A DNA stretch of 64,000 nt, taken from contig NZ_MUYG01000007.1 in assembly GCF_002155425.1 (NCBI RefSeq), positions 186,001-250,000 of the forward strand, given 5' to 3'. The position numbers were made by a program, and so were the translations under genes. This DNA comes from Erythrobacter donghaensis. GTDB taxonomy: Bacteria; Pseudomonadota; Alphaproteobacteria; Sphingomonadales; Sphingomonadaceae. Positions 26,192-36,749 of the stretch are shown here, piece by piece (positions within the stretch are counted from its first letter, which is position 1; each line of letters starts with the position of its first letter). Below the pieces are notes generated by a model. It saw only the letters and a list, made by a program, of their open reading frames with translations. It had not been told where the DNA came from and did no database searches.

Positions 26192-26890
26192 TCAATTCCC
26201 GCGCGCGGCGTTCACGTCATCCTGGCTGACCGGGATGATCTTGATTTCCACGCGGCGGTTGAGCGGTTCGTTGATGTTGTCGCCGGTCTTGACGCGCAGA
26301 TAGTCATACTGCTCGCCGAAGCCTTGCGTGGCGATGCGCGAACGGGCGACGCCGCGCGCGGCCAGATAATCAGCCACGGCCTGCGCGCGCTGCTGCGAAA
26401 GCTGCTGGTTGAGCGCGTTCGAGCCGGTGGTGTCGGTGAAGCCGTAAACATCGATCAGGCTGTTGGGATAGCGGATCAGCGAATCGGCGACGCTGTCGAG
26501 CGTCGCGCGGAAGGCCGGATTGATCGCTGCCGAGCCGGTGGCGAAGGTCACGCCGTCGGGCAGGCGCACCAGGATCGCGTCCTGATCGCCGACTTCTTCG
26601 ACATCGACGCCGCTGCCGGCGGTCTGTTCCTTCAGTTCCTTGATCTGGTCGTCATACTGCTTGCCCAGCACTGCGCCGGCCGAGCCGCCTATCCCTGCGC
26701 CGATGATGCGCCCGGTGTCGCCACCGATCGCGCCGCCGAGCAGATAGCCGAGCGTGCCGCCCAGACCCGTGCCGATCGCCGTGCGCGAGATCTTCTTCTC
26801 GCCGGTGTTCGGATCGGTAACACAGGCAGCGGTCGTGCCGAGCAGTGCGAGCGCCGCAGTGCCCGACATCAGAATGCGTGAAATAGTCAT
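26192..26890 (-). CDS. OmpA-family outer-membrane lipoprotein (YiaD-like)
   Basis: A 232-residue lipoprotein. The N terminus has a signal with lipobox ending TTAAC (Cys at about residue 22). A Gly-zipper region (GTGLGGTLGYLLGGAIGG, GRIIGAGIGGSAGAVLG, about 37-70) follows, then a linker and a C-terminal OmpA peptidoglycan-binding domain (about 105-225) with VDVYGFTDTTGSNALNQ-like sequence (here LIDVYGFTDTTGSNALNQQL) and SQQRAQAVADYLAARGVARS. The NRRVEIKI motif is the conserved end of the domain. It would tether the outer membrane to peptidoglycan. The start at 26890 is selected for the lipoprotein signal. Confidence 0.88.
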   Translation of the reverse strand: MTISRILMSGTAALALLGTTAACVTDPNTGEKKISRTAIGTGLGGTLGYLLGGAIGGDTGRIIGAGIGGSAGAVLGKQYDDQIKELKEQTAGSGVDVEEVGDQDAILVRLPDGVTFATGSAAINPAFRATLDSVADSLIRYPNSLIDVYGFTDTTGSNALNQQLSQQRAQAVADYLAARGVARSRIATQGFGEQYDYLRVKTGDNINEPLNRRVEIKIIPVSQDDVNAARGN

Positions 26891-27076
26891 AGATATCTCC
26901 CTTCGTCCTCTCGCTCTCCATCTCACGAAGCCGGTGCGGCGACAAGATGATGACGCGACGTGTGGCGGCGATGGCGGGTCTCGCCTTCACCGTTCCTGAA
27001 CGCAAAGCCGGGCTGTGGTCTTTATGTTCCATCCTCGCGGGACTGGATGGCAAGGCGGTGCGATTGTGCTAGCGGA

Positions 27077-28393
27077 ATGGCCATGGCCCCCTTTCCTGTC
27101 GCCGATTTGCTGATCATTCTCGTGCTTGTCGTGATCAATGGCGTCTTCGCCATGTCCGAGCTTGCCATCGTCAGCGCCAAGACCAGCGCGCTGGAAGCCA
27201 AGGCCGAGGCGGGCTCTGTCAGCGCGCGCATTGCCATCCAGCTGGCGGCCGATCCGGGCAAGTTCCTGTCGACCGTGCAGATCGGCATCACCCTGATCGG
27301 GATCGTCGCCGGGGCCTATTCGGGCGCGTCGCTGGGCGGCCCGGTGGGGGAGCGGCTCGAATGGCTGGGCCTTCCGGGCGAATATGCCGACGAGACCGGC
27401 TTTGCGGTGGTGATCGCCATCACGACCTATCTCAGCCTCATCATCGGCGAGCTGGTGCCCAAGCAGCTGGCCCTGCGCGCGGCGGTGCCGGTGTCGCTGG
27501 TGATGGCGCGACCGATGGCCTTCATCGCCAAGGCCGCCGCGCCGCTGGTGTGGCTGCTCGATTCAAGCTCGGGGGCGATCATCCGCCTGTTCGGCATCCG
27601 CCGCGGGGGTGAAGACAGCGTCACCGCCGAAGAACTGCAGATGATCTTTGCCGAGGCGACCCGCTCGGGCGTGATCGAGGCCGAACAGCGCCAGATCCTC
27701 ACCGGCGTGGTGCGGCTGGCCGAACGCCCGGTGCGCGAGATGATGACCCCGCGCACCGAAGTCGACTGGATCGAGGCCGATGCCGACCTTGCCGACATCC
27801 GCGAGACGATCGAGGACAGCTCGCACTCGCTGCTGCCGGTCGCCGAAGGCTCGCCCGATGCGATCCTCGGCGTGGTCAAGGTGCGCGATGTGCTCGCTGC
27901 GCTGGTTGCCGGGCAGGCGGTGTCGATCCGGGCGATGATGCGCAAGGTCGAAGTGGTGCCGGATCAGCTCGATGCGATGGACGCGCTGCGGGTGCTCCAG
28001 CAGGCCGAGGTGGCGATGGCGGTGGTGCACGACGAATACGGGCACTTCGAAGGGATCGTGACCCCGGTCGACCTGCTCACCGCGATCGTCGGCACCTTCG
28101 CCAGCGACAGCGACGGCGGCGACCTGCCCGCGGTGGTCGAGCGCGAGGACGGCTCGCTGCTGGTCTCGGGCTCGCTCTCAGCCGATGCGCTGGCCGACCG
28201 GCTGGGGCTGGATTACAGCGAGGACCGCGAGTTCGGCACGGCGGCGGGCTATGCCCTGTCGGTGCTCAAGAAGCTGCCGCACGAGGGCGAACATTTCCAC
28301 GATCAGGGCTGGCGCTTCGAAGTGGTCGACATGGACGGCCGCCGGATCGACAAGCTGCTGGTGAGCCGGGTGCGCGAAGAAGGGGCTTCTTGA
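27077..28393 (+). CDS. CNNM/DUF21 transmembrane protein with CBS pair (HlyC/CorC family)
   Basis: A 438-residue member of the TlyC/CorC family, widely annotated as hemolysin-like and now linked to divalent-metal (Mg2+/Co2+) transport. The N-terminal DUF21 domain (about 1-190) has several helices (LLIILVLVVINGVFAMSELA) with the EL.IVSAK signature and a conserved LIIGELVPKQLALR. Two CBS domains follow (REMMTPRTEVDWI and AMAVVHDEYGHFEGIVTPVD), then a C-terminal CorC_HlyC domain (YALSVLKKLPHEGE). Starts at 27077 and 27083 are both possible. No evidence supports haemolysis. Confidence 0.88.
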   Translation: MAMAPFPVADLLIILVLVVINGVFAMSELAIVSAKTSALEAKAEAGSVSARIAIQLAADPGKFLSTVQIGITLIGIVAGAYSGASLGGPVGERLEWLGLPGEYADETGFAVVIAITTYLSLIIGELVPKQLALRAAVPVSLVMARPMAFIAKAAAPLVWLLDSSSGAIIRLFGIRRGGEDSVTAEELQMIFAEATRSGVIEAEQRQILTGVVRLAERPVREMMTPRTEVDWIEADADLADIRETIEDSSHSLLPVAEGSPDAILGVVKVRDVLAALVAGQAVSIRAMMRKVEVVPDQLDAMDALRVLQQAEVAMAVVHDEYGHFEGIVTPVDLLTAIVGTFASDSDGGDLPAVVEREDGSLLVSGSLSADALADRLGLDYSEDREFGTAAGYALSVLKKLPHEGEHFHDQGWRFEVVDMDGRRIDKLLVSRVREEGAS

Positions 28394-28653
28394 TTGACCC
28401 TCAGACGCCGGGCGGCGGACATTCGTCCGCCTTGGCTTTCGCGGCATAAGCCGCGGCGGCCATGCAGGTGTGCTACGCACGTCTGCGCCTTCGGCTTCGA
28501 CTCCGGCCTTGCGGTCGCTTTGCGACCGTATTTTGAAGCCCGATCGGTTTGCAATCGGTCGCGCAGCGACCGCAAGCGCGACTGCGCGCCCGCAGCGACG
28601 CGGCCTTCAGGCCGCATGAGCGAGGAAATCGCCCGCCGGATGGCGGGCGAAAA
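28394..28653. repeat. Dense cluster of small hairpins between convergent genes
   Basis: At least six simple stem-loops occur in 260 bases: GGCGGAC-attc-GTCCGCC, GCGGC-ataa-GCCGC, CGGTCGC-ttt-GCGACCG, GGTCGC-gca-GCGACC (28557-28571), GCGGCC-ttca-GGCCGC and CGCCCGC...GCGGGCG just before 28650. No open frame here has coding character. GGTCGC-gca-GCGACCGCAAG matches the hairpin at 360-378 except for one loop base. The cluster probably ends both flanking transcripts and looks like accumulated REP-type units. Confidence 0.55.
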
Positions 28654-29067
28654 TCAGGAAGGTATAACCGTCTGCGCGGCCTGACCGTCGCCTTCGGGCG
28701 CGGCGATGATGTCGCGGGTGACGCTGCCCTTGGCGACCGTGTTGGTGCCGGTGTCGCCCACCTGCGAGCGGATGCTCGGCGCAGCGGCTCCGGCGCGGTC
28801 GAGCATGCTCGTTTCCACCTTGCTGCGCGGCGCGGGGCCGCCGAACAGGGCTTCGAGCGCCTGTTCCGAGGCGGTGCCTTCGCTCGGACGCGGGGCGCCG
28901 GGGGCGGGCGGGGTCAGAGTGAAGTCGGGCGGCACCACCAGCGGGGCCTGGCGCTGCACCGCGAACTCGTCCGGGCGTTCGCGGTTGAACACCCCGCCGC
29001 CGCCGCCACAGGCTGCCAGCATCGCCGAAGCGGCGGCCAGCAGGATCACGGGTGCAAATCTACGCAT
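28654..29067 (-). CDS. DUF3035 lipoprotein (BamF-like)
   Basis: A 137-residue outer-membrane lipoprotein with lipobox MLAAC followed by five Gly. The central motif RPDEFAVQRQAPLVVPPDF is the hallmark of the alphaproteobacterial DUF3035 family, for which a BamF name and a role with the outer-membrane protein assembly machine have been proposed. The C-terminal half is Pro/Ala-rich and probably disordered. It starts at 29067, eight bases inside the end of lspA, so translation is coupled to the peptidase that matures lipoproteins. The BamF role is from family knowledge, not visible here. Confidence 0.75.
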   Translation of the reverse strand: MRRFAPVILLAAASAMLAACGGGGGVFNRERPDEFAVQRQAPLVVPPDFTLTPPAPGAPRPSEGTASEQALEALFGGPAPRSKVETSMLDRAGAAAPSIRSQVGDTGTNTVAKGSVTRDIIAAPEGDGQAAQTVIPS

Positions 29068-29599
29068 TGTGAGTCTCTCCGCGGGGGCTTTCCCCCGTAT
29101 CAGTGTCTTCCTTGTCGCGCACCAGCAGGCTGCGGGCAAGGATGATTACGACGCCCACGGTAATCGCGGCGTCGGCGAGGTTGAAGATCAGGAAGGGGCG
29201 GAAGGTGCCGATATGGAAATCGGCATAGTCGATGACATAGCCCAGCACATAGCGATCGCGGATGTTCCCCAGCGCCCCGCCGAGGATCAGCGCAAGGCCC
29301 GCGATGTCCGCCAGCCGCTTTTCGCGCATCATCCACACCAGCACCACGCCAGCGACCACGATGGTGCCCAGCACCAGCAGCCAGCGGGTCTCCATGTTGT
29401 GGGCTTGCAGCATCCCCAGCGAAACGCCGCGGTTTTCGGCATAAGTGAGGTCGAAGAAGGGTAGCAGGTCGATTGTGTCGCCCAGCCGCCGCAGCGCGAG
29501 CGGGCCGGTGACATACCACTTCACCAGCTGATCGAGCCCTGCGACCACCAGCGCGATGGCAAGACCGATCAGGCGATTGCGGGTGAACAGGCCGCTCAT
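29060..29599 (-). CDS. lspA: Lipoprotein signal peptidase (signal peptidase II)
   Basis: A 179-residue inner-membrane aspartyl protease that cleaves prolipoprotein signal peptides after lipidation. Four hydrophobic helices are visible. The two catalytic Asp are in GNIRDRYVLGYVIDYADFH and FNLADAAITVG; the conserved Asn-Arg-Gly is in TYAENRGVSLGML. ATG 29599 overlaps the ileS stop (TGA 29598-29596) in the ATGA arrangement, so translation is coupled. The C-terminal tail (KEDTDTGESPRGETHNA) is longer and more polar than usual. Identification is secure. Confidence 0.95.
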   Translation of the reverse strand: MSGLFTRNRLIGLAIALVVAGLDQLVKWYVTGPLALRRLGDTIDLLPFFDLTYAENRGVSLGMLQAHNMETRWLLVLGTIVVAGVVLVWMMREKRLADIAGLALILGGALGNIRDRYVLGYVIDYADFHIGTFRPFLIFNLADAAITVGVVIILARSLLVRDKEDTDTGESPRGETHNA

Positions 29600-32538
29600 G
29601 AACCGACAACCGCATCGCAACGCCCACACAACGCGCCGTCCTCGGCGACGTCGGGCAGCAGCCGCCAGCAGCGGCCGCATTTGTGATAGTGGGACTTGGT
29701 GACGGTCACCCCGTCGCCTTGCCCGCGGGTGACTGTCGCGGTGATGAACAGTTCAGCCAGAGCCGCGTCGCTGACGCCTTCGGGCACCGCGGCGGCGGGG
29801 ACGGTGACTTCGGCTTCGAGGCTGGAGCGGATCGTCTTGTCGCGCCGCAGCGGCTCGATCGCTTCGTTGACGGAATCGCGCAGGGCCCTGAGCGCGTCCC
29901 ACTTGGCGCGTTCGACCACCACGCCCGGCACGCTCGGCCATTCGAGCAGGTGGACCGAGCCGCGCTGGCCCTCGTCATCCTCCTCGCCATCCTCGGGATA
30001 GCGCGAGAGCCACACTTCCTCGGCGGTGAACACCAGCACCGGCGCGGCGTAGCGCACCAGCGCGTGGAACAGCAGGTCGAGCACGGTGCGATAGGCGTTG
30101 CGGGTGACGCTGTCCGGCCCGTCGCAATAGAGCGCGTCCTTGCGGATATCGAAGAAGAAGGCCGACAGATCCTCGTTGCAGAAATCGACCAGCAGGCGCG
30201 TGTAAAGGTTGAAGTCGTAAGCCTCCGCCGCCGTCCGCAATTTGCCGTCCAGTTCGGACAGCAGCGCGAGGATATAGACTTCCAGCTCCGGCAGCGCGCC
30301 GCCATCGCTCATGTCGCCCACGAACCCGTCGAGCGCGCCGAGCAGGTAGCGGAAGGTGTTGCGCAGCTTGCGATACTGGTCGCCAACACCTTTGAGGATT
30401 TCATCGCCGATGCGGTGATCCTCGGTGAAGTCGACGCTGAGCGCCCACAGCCGGATGATGTCCGCGCCGTAGGTCTCCATCACCTTCAAGGGATCGACCG
30501 TGTTGCCGAGGCTCTTCGACATCTTCTTGCCCTTGGCATCCATGGTGAAGCCGTGGGTGAGAACCTGATCGTAAGGCGCGCGGCCGCGGGTGACGCAGCT
30601 TTCCAGCAGCGAGGACTGGAACCAGCCACGATGCTGGTCGGAGCCTTCTAGGTAGAGGTTGGCGGGCCATTGCAGGTCCGGCCAGCGCCCGCTCTCAAGG
30701 GTGAAGGCATGGGTGCAGCCGCTGTCGAACCACACGTCGAGAATGTCGGTGACCATCTCGAAATCGTCGGGGTTGTGGTCCGGGCCGAGGAAGGCCGCCT
30801 TGTTGGCGCTGTTCCACGCGTCCATGCCGTCCGCGTTCACCGCCGCAACGATCCGGGCGTTGACGGCGGGGTCTTGCAGGTAGGAGCCATCCGGCCGCAC
30901 GAACAGCGTGATCGGCACGCCCCATGCGCGCTGGCGCGAAAGCACCCAGTCGGGCCGCCCTTCGACCATCGCGCCGATGCGGTTGCGGCCCTTTTCGGGG
31001 ATGAATTTTACCCGCGCGATTTCGGCGCTCGCAATCTCTCTCAACGTCATGCCAGCGGAAGCTGGCACCTCGGGCGTATGGTCACTGCCGCCCGAGGCCC
31101 CAGCTTTCGCTGGGGTGACGGAAGTGGGCTTGTCCATCGGCACGAACCACTGCGGGGTGCAGCGGAAGATCACCTTGGCCTTGGAGCGCCACGAATGCGG
31201 GTAGGAGTGGGCGTAGTCCGCGCTCGCGGCAAGCAGCGCGCCTGCTTCGCGCAGGTCCGAGCAGATCGGGCCATCGGGCGCGTTGAACTTGGGGTTGATG
31301 ACGCTCATGCGCCGCTCGTCCGCGCCGCCGAGCCAGCCCCAGTCGTCGCGATAGCGCCCGTCGTTCATCACCGCGAAGACGGGGTTGATCCCGTTCGCCT
31401 TGCACAGCTCGAAGTCGTCCTCGCCGTGGTCGGGCGCCATGTGGACGAGGCCGGTGCCGCTGTCGGTGGTGACGAAGTCGCCGGGCAGCAGCGGGCGAGG
31501 TGCCGCGTAGAACCCGCCGAGATGGTGCATCGGGTGGCGGGCGAGGGTGCCGGCGAGGTCGGAGCCTTTGCCTTCCCATATGCGCTCGAAAATTTGATGC
31601 GGTTCGCCGCTATCCGTGAGGAAACCGATCCGGTCGCCGAATTGGATCATCAAATTCTTGGCGACGAGGAAAGATCGTCCCGTGGAACTTGGTCCATTCT
31701 CAGGCAGGATCGTCTCGCGAACGAGCACATACTCAACCTCCGGCCCATAGGCTAAAGCCTGGTTCACCGGGATCGTCCAGGGGGTCGTCGTCCAGATCAC
31801 CGCGTGGGCGCCGACCAGTTCGGGGATCGGGCTCTCGACAATCTCGAAGGCCACGTCGATCTGGGTCGAGGTGATGTCCTCGTATTCGACCTCCGCCTCG
31901 GCCAGCGCGGTCTGTTCGACCGGGGACCACATCACCGGCTTCGATCCGCGGTAGAGGTTCCCCGCCTCGGCCAGCTTCAGCAGCTCGGCGACGATCACCG
32001 CCTCGCTCTCCTTCTGCATGGTGAGGTAGGGGTGGTCCCAATCGCCCATGATGCCGAGGCGCTTCAGCTGCCCGCGCTGCACGTCGACCCAGCGCTGCGC
32101 ATAGGCGCGGCACTCGTCGCGGAAGGCCTTGACCGCCGCCTCGTCACGCCCTGCGCCGGTGAGTACGGGCTTGGTCTTCTTCTCTTTGCGGTACTGCTCC
32201 TCGACCTTCCATTCGATGGGGAGGCCGTGGCAGTCCCAGCCGGGCACGTAAGGCGCATCGCGGCCCAGCAGGTTCTGGGTGCGGCAGACCATGTCCTTGA
32301 GGATGTGGTTCAGCGCATGGCCCACGTGGATGTCGCCATTGGCATAGGGCGGGCCATCGTGGAGGATGAATTTCTCGCGCCCCCGGCGGGCTTTCCGCAG
32401 CGCCTCATACAGCCCGATCTGCTCCCAGCGCGCGGCAATGCCCGGCTCCTTCTGGGGGAGGCCGGCCTTCATGGGGAAATCGGTCTTCGGCAGGAAGACG
32501 GTGTCCCGGTAATCGCGCGCTGCGGTATCGTCAGTCAT
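29596..32538 (-). CDS. ileS: Isoleucyl-tRNA synthetase
   Basis: A 980-residue class I aminoacyl-tRNA synthetase. The HIGH motif is HVGH in PPYANGDIHVGHALN, KMSKS is in MDAKGKKMSKSLGN, an editing (CP1) domain is present, and the C-terminal zinc finger is CGRCWRLLPDVAEDGALCGRC in two Cys pairs (CxxC...CxxC). The start at 32538 (MTDDTAARDY) is preferred to one 13 codons upstream. An unusual insertion of about 25 residues (SVTPAKAGASGG to PEVPASAGMT) separates WFVPMDKP from LREIASAEIARVKF; it is encoded by the palindromic element at 31045-31120 and keeps the frame. The synthetase is presumably functional, since it is the only ileS in view and intact otherwise. Confidence 0.95.
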   Translation of the reverse strand: MTDDTAARDYRDTVFLPKTDFPMKAGLPQKEPGIAARWEQIGLYEALRKARRGREKFILHDGPPYANGDIHVGHALNHILKDMVCRTQNLLGRDAPYVPGWDCHGLPIEWKVEEQYRKEKKTKPVLTGAGRDEAAVKAFRDECRAYAQRWVDVQRGQLKRLGIMGDWDHPYLTMQKESEAVIVAELLKLAEAGNLYRGSKPVMWSPVEQTALAEAEVEYEDITSTQIDVAFEIVESPIPELVGAHAVIWTTTPWTIPVNQALAYGPEVEYVLVRETILPENGPSSTGRSFLVAKNLMIQFGDRIGFLTDSGEPHQIFERIWEGKGSDLAGTLARHPMHHLGGFYAAPRPLLPGDFVTTDSGTGLVHMAPDHGEDDFELCKANGINPVFAVMNDGRYRDDWGWLGGADERRMSVINPKFNAPDGPICSDLREAGALLAASADYAHSYPHSWRSKAKVIFRCTPQWFVPMDKPTSVTPAKAGASGGSDHTPEVPASAGMTLREIASAEIARVKFIPEKGRNRIGAMVEGRPDWVLSRQRAWGVPITLFVRPDGSYLQDPAVNARIVAAVNADGMDAWNSANKAAFLGPDHNPDDFEMVTDILDVWFDSGCTHAFTLESGRWPDLQWPANLYLEGSDQHRGWFQSSLLESCVTRGRAPYDQVLTHGFTMDAKGKKMSKSLGNTVDPLKVMETYGADIIRLWALSVDFTEDHRIGDEILKGVGDQYRKLRNTFRYLLGALDGFVGDMSDGGALPELEVYILALLSELDGKLRTAAEAYDFNLYTRLLVDFCNEDLSAFFFDIRKDALYCDGPDSVTRNAYRTVLDLLFHALVRYAAPVLVFTAEEVWLSRYPEDGEEDDEGQRGSVHLLEWPSVPGVVVERAKWDALRALRDSVNEAIEPLRRDKTIRSSLEAEVTVPAAAVPEGVSDAALAELFITATVTRGQGDGVTVTKSHYHKCGRCWRLLPDVAEDGALCGRCDAVVGS
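31045..31120. repeat. Palindromic element inserted in frame inside ileS
   Basis: A 76-base element folds as a cloverleaf-like cross. The outer stem CGTCA/TGACG lies at 31045-31049 and 31116-31120. Hairpin one is TGCCAGC-ggaa-GCTGGCA (31050-31067). The internal stem is CCTCGGGC/GCCCGAGG (31068-31075, 31090-31097) with a 14-nt loop. Hairpin two is CCCCAGC-tttc-GCTGGGG (31098-31115). All stems are perfect. It encodes about 25 extra residues in IleS. Architecture resembles the elements at 8228 and 53074. Confidence 0.8.
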
Positions 32539-32597
32539 GGTGCGCGGGGCCTTAGCGGGCGGGCGGGCTTTGCGCAATTTGTCTTAAGGGAAGAGAG

Positions 32598-32769
32598 TTC
32601 ACGCAGAGACGCGGAGAAGAAAGGGGAGACGCGGAGGGGTTTTACCTGCCGAAGGCATTTTCCAAAATTGCGGCAGCGCGGCTTGTCGCCATGTCACAGG
32701 TGGATTGCGGTTTTGCCGCAGGCGCTACATCTCTGCGTCTCCACTTCTTCTCTGCGGTCTCTGCGTGAA
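32598..32769. repeat. Long inverted repeat (TTCACGCAGAGAC family) between ribF and ileS
   Basis: TTCACGCAGAGAC (32598-32610) is the exact reverse complement of GTCTCTGCGTGAA (32757-32769). The similarity continues inward for about 25 more bases with mismatches (GCGGAGAAGAAAGGGGAGAC versus the complement of GTCTCCACTTCTTCTCTGCG). A GCGG-ttttg-CCGC hairpin lies in the centre. This fills the gap between two minus-strand genes and probably marks the end of the ribF transcript. Confidence 0.7.
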
Positions 32770-32774
32770 TCCAT

Positions 32775-33700
32775 TCAACCGAGCAACCGCCGCGCTTCGG
32801 CGCAGTCCTTGTCCATCTGTTCGATCAGCGCGTCGAGGCTGTTGAACTTCGCCTCGCCGCGCAGGAAGTGGTGGAAGGCCACCTCGATCTCCTGACCGTA
32901 AAGGTCGCCGGAGAAGTCGAAGAAGTAGGGCTCCAGCAATTCCTTGGGCGGTTCGAACTGCGGGCGGATGCCGATATTGGCCGCGCCTTGCAGCACCTGC
33001 CCGGTGGCAAGGATACGCCCGGTCACGGCGTAGATGCCATATTTGGGGCGCAGGTAGGTCTCGACCCCGAGGTTCGCGGTGGGATAGCCGATCGTCCGCC
33101 CGCGCTTGTCGCCGTGTTCGACGATGCCGCGAATGGCAAAGGGCCGGGTGAGCAGGCGCGCGGCCTCCTGCGGGTCGCCGTCCCTGAGTGCCTGGCGGAT
33201 GCGGCTGGAGGAGACCACCTCGCCGCCCTCCGCCACAGGTTCCACCACCCGCGATTGCAGGCCCAATTCGCCGCCGAGGGTGCGTAGCAGATCGACATTG
33301 CCCTTCGCGCCCTTGCCGAAAGTGAAATCGCCCCCCGTGACCACCCCATGCGCGCCGAAACGCTCGATCAGGATGGTGCGGATGAAGTCCTCCGCGCTCG
33401 TGCCCGCCAGCTCGCCATCGAAGTGGAACACCAGCATCGCGGTCGCGCCCGCGGCCAGATACAATTCCTGCCGCTGTTCGAGCGTCGTCAGCCGGAAGGG
33501 CGGCACATCGGGCCGGAAGAAGCGCACCGGGTGGGGATCGAAGGTGGCGATGATCGAGGGGCGGCCCTCGGCCTGCGCCCAGCGGATCGCCTCGCCTGCC
33601 ACGGCCTGATGCCCGCGGTGGAACCCGTCGAAATTGCCGAGCGCGATCACCGCGCCGCGCAGCGCTTGCGGAACGGGGTCGCGGTGGTCGAGCCAGCGCA

Positions 33701-33701
<1 letters not shown>
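32775..33701 (-). CDS. ribF: Bifunctional riboflavin kinase / FAD synthetase
   Basis: A 308-residue enzyme that makes FMN then FAD from riboflavin. The N-terminal adenylyltransferase domain has IALGNFDGFHRGHQAV and TFDPHPVRFFRPD, and HGVVTGGDFTFGKGAKGNV. The C-terminal kinase domain has IRGIVEHGDKRGRTIGYPTA, followed by ANLGVETYLRPKYGIYAV. The start at 33701 overlaps the folA stop by four bases (ATGA). It is the last gene of the gpmA-purE-purK-folA-ribF run and ends six bases before an inverted repeat. Identification is secure. Confidence 0.95.
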
Positions 33702-35267
<1,566 letters not shown>

Positions 35268-35268
<1 letters not shown>

Positions 35269-35762
35269 CAGCCTTCAGGCACCTCGGCCACGGCTGCGCT
35301 TTTGGCCGCGCGCCAGTCCTGCAGCCGTTCGGACAGCGCCTCGTCCGAGAGCGCCAAGATCGAGGCCGCCAGCAGCCCGGCGTTCTTCGCCCCCGCTTCA
35401 CCGATCGCCAGCGTGCCGACCGGGACGCCGCCCGGCATTTGCACGATCGAGAGCAGGCTATCCATGCCGGAGAGCGCCTTCGATTGCACCGGCACGCCCA
35501 GCACCGGCAGATGCGTCATGCTGGCGATCATGCCCGGCAGATGCGCCGCGCCGCCTGCGCCTGCTATGATGACGCTGAACCCCTCACCCTCGGCCCCCTT
35601 GGCGAAGGCCATCATCCGGTCGGGCGTGCGATGGGCCGATGTGATGCGCGCCTCGTAGGGCACCTCCAGCTCGTCGAGCACCTCGGCGGCGGCCTTCATG
35701 GTCGGCCAGTCCGACTGGCTCCCCATCACGATCGCGACTTTGCCCCCGGTCACGTCCATCAT
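35268..35762 (-). CDS. purE: N5-carboxyaminoimidazole ribonucleotide mutase
   Basis: A 164-residue class I PurE that converts N5-CAIR to CAIR. Conserved [15 protein letters not shown], the catalytic-His segment [30 protein letters not shown] and [13 protein letters not shown] are present. Met codons at 35762 and 35759 are both possible starts; the first overlaps the gpmA stop in an ATGA. It is paired with purK. Identification is secure. Confidence 0.95.
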
Positions 35763-36445
35763 GCGTCCTTCAGATAATAGCGCTCACCCGTGACCGCGGC
35801 GCCATCGAAGTCATAGATGATCGGTTGGCCGGTGGGGATTTCCAGATCGGTGATATCGTCGTCGGAAATGTTCGACAGGTGCTTCACCAGCGCGCGCAGC
35901 GAATTGCCGTGGGCCGAGATGATCACCGTCTCGCCGCGCGCCAGCACGGGGAGGATGTCGCTTTCCCAATAGGGCAGCACGCGTTCAATGGTCAGCTTGA
36001 GGCTTTCGGTGCTGGGAATGGCAATCCCGGCATAGCGCGGGTCGGCGGCGAGATCGAATTCGCTCCCCGCTGCCATTTCCGGCGGCGGCACGTCGAAGCT
36101 GCGGCGCCAGATCAGCACCTGCTCGTCGCCGTGCTTCTCGCGGGTCTCCTGCTTGTCGAGCCCGGTCAGGCCGCCATAGTGCCGTTCGTTGAGGCGCCAG
36201 TCCTTGATCACCGGGATCCACAGCCGCCCGGCCTCTTCCAGCGCGAGATTGAGCGTCTTGATCGCGCGGGTCTGTAGCGAGGTGAAGCCGACCGTCGGCA
36301 GCACGCCCTTGGCCTGCATCAGCGCGCCGGCGGCCTTGGCCTCGGCCACGCCCTGCTCGGTCAGATCGACATCCCACCAGCCGGTGAAGCGGTTTTCGAG
36401 GTTCCACTGGCTCTGGCCGTGGCGGACGAGGATGAGCTTCGACAT
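35759..36445 (-). CDS. gpmA: 2,3-bisphosphoglycerate-dependent phosphoglycerate mutase
   Basis: A 228-residue glycolytic/gluconeogenic mutase of the histidine phosphatase superfamily. The phosphohistidine motif is [18 protein letters not shown] near the N terminus, [20 protein letters not shown] is the substrate loop, and the second His is in [18 protein letters not shown]. It heads the gene run to ribF, overlapping purE by four bases. The upstream 36446-36499 interval would hold its promoter. Identification is secure. Confidence 0.95.
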   Translation of the reverse strand: MSKLILVRHGQSQWNLENRFTGWWDVDLTEQGVAEAKAAGALMQAKGVLPTVGFTSLQTRAIKTLNLALEEAGRLWIPVIKDWRLNERHYGGLTGLDKQETREKHGDEQVLIWRRSFDVPPPEMAAGSEFDLAADPRYAGIAIPSTESLKLTIERVLPYWESDILPVLARGETVIISAHGNSLRALVKHLSNISDDDITDLEIPTGQPIIYDFDGAAVTGERYYLKDA

Positions 36446-36499
36446 TGTGACTCCGGTTGCATGGGCCGTGCGCCCCTCAATCGCTGAGTGGTGGCGGCG

Positions 36500-36661
36500 T
36501 TAGCTTTCGGAAGGGCGATTGGAAAGGGGCTGCGGATGATCCGAATCGCCCCCGGTGCCTGCCACCGCGCGGCTTTGGGCCTTCCTGCGCCGCAGGTTCT
36601 CGCGCAGTTTCGCTGCGAGCCGTTCTTTGCGCGACATATTCTTGCGGGGCTCTTCACTCAT
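36500..36661 (-). CDS. Small basic hypothetical protein
   Basis: A 53-residue basic protein beginning MSEEPRKNMSRKERLAAKLR and continuing ENLRRRKAQSR, with a short disordered tail. The start at 36661 is chosen because a leader of 12 codons upstream lacks conservation in character. It is strongly helical and positively charged, so it could bind nucleic acid or ribosomes. From memory, short proteins with this N terminus are widespread in Sphingomonadales, which supports a real gene. No function can be assigned. It lies between gpmA and tRNA-Thr, on the same strand as gpmA. Confidence 0.6.
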   Translation of the reverse strand: MSEEPRKNMSRKERLAAKLRENLRRRKAQSRAVAGTGGDSDHPQPLSNRPSES

Positions 36662-36749
36662 GCGAAACGCATTGGCCTTATGGCCGCGCTTCTTCAAGTC
36701 CGCTTGACATAGCGACCCGGCGCGACAATAGGGCGCGCCTGTTTCCGGC

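Noticed and set aside
27077-28393. Hemolysin
   Set aside because: The family name is historical. DUF21, CBS and CorC_HlyC domains point to metal-ion transport or regulation, not cell lysis.
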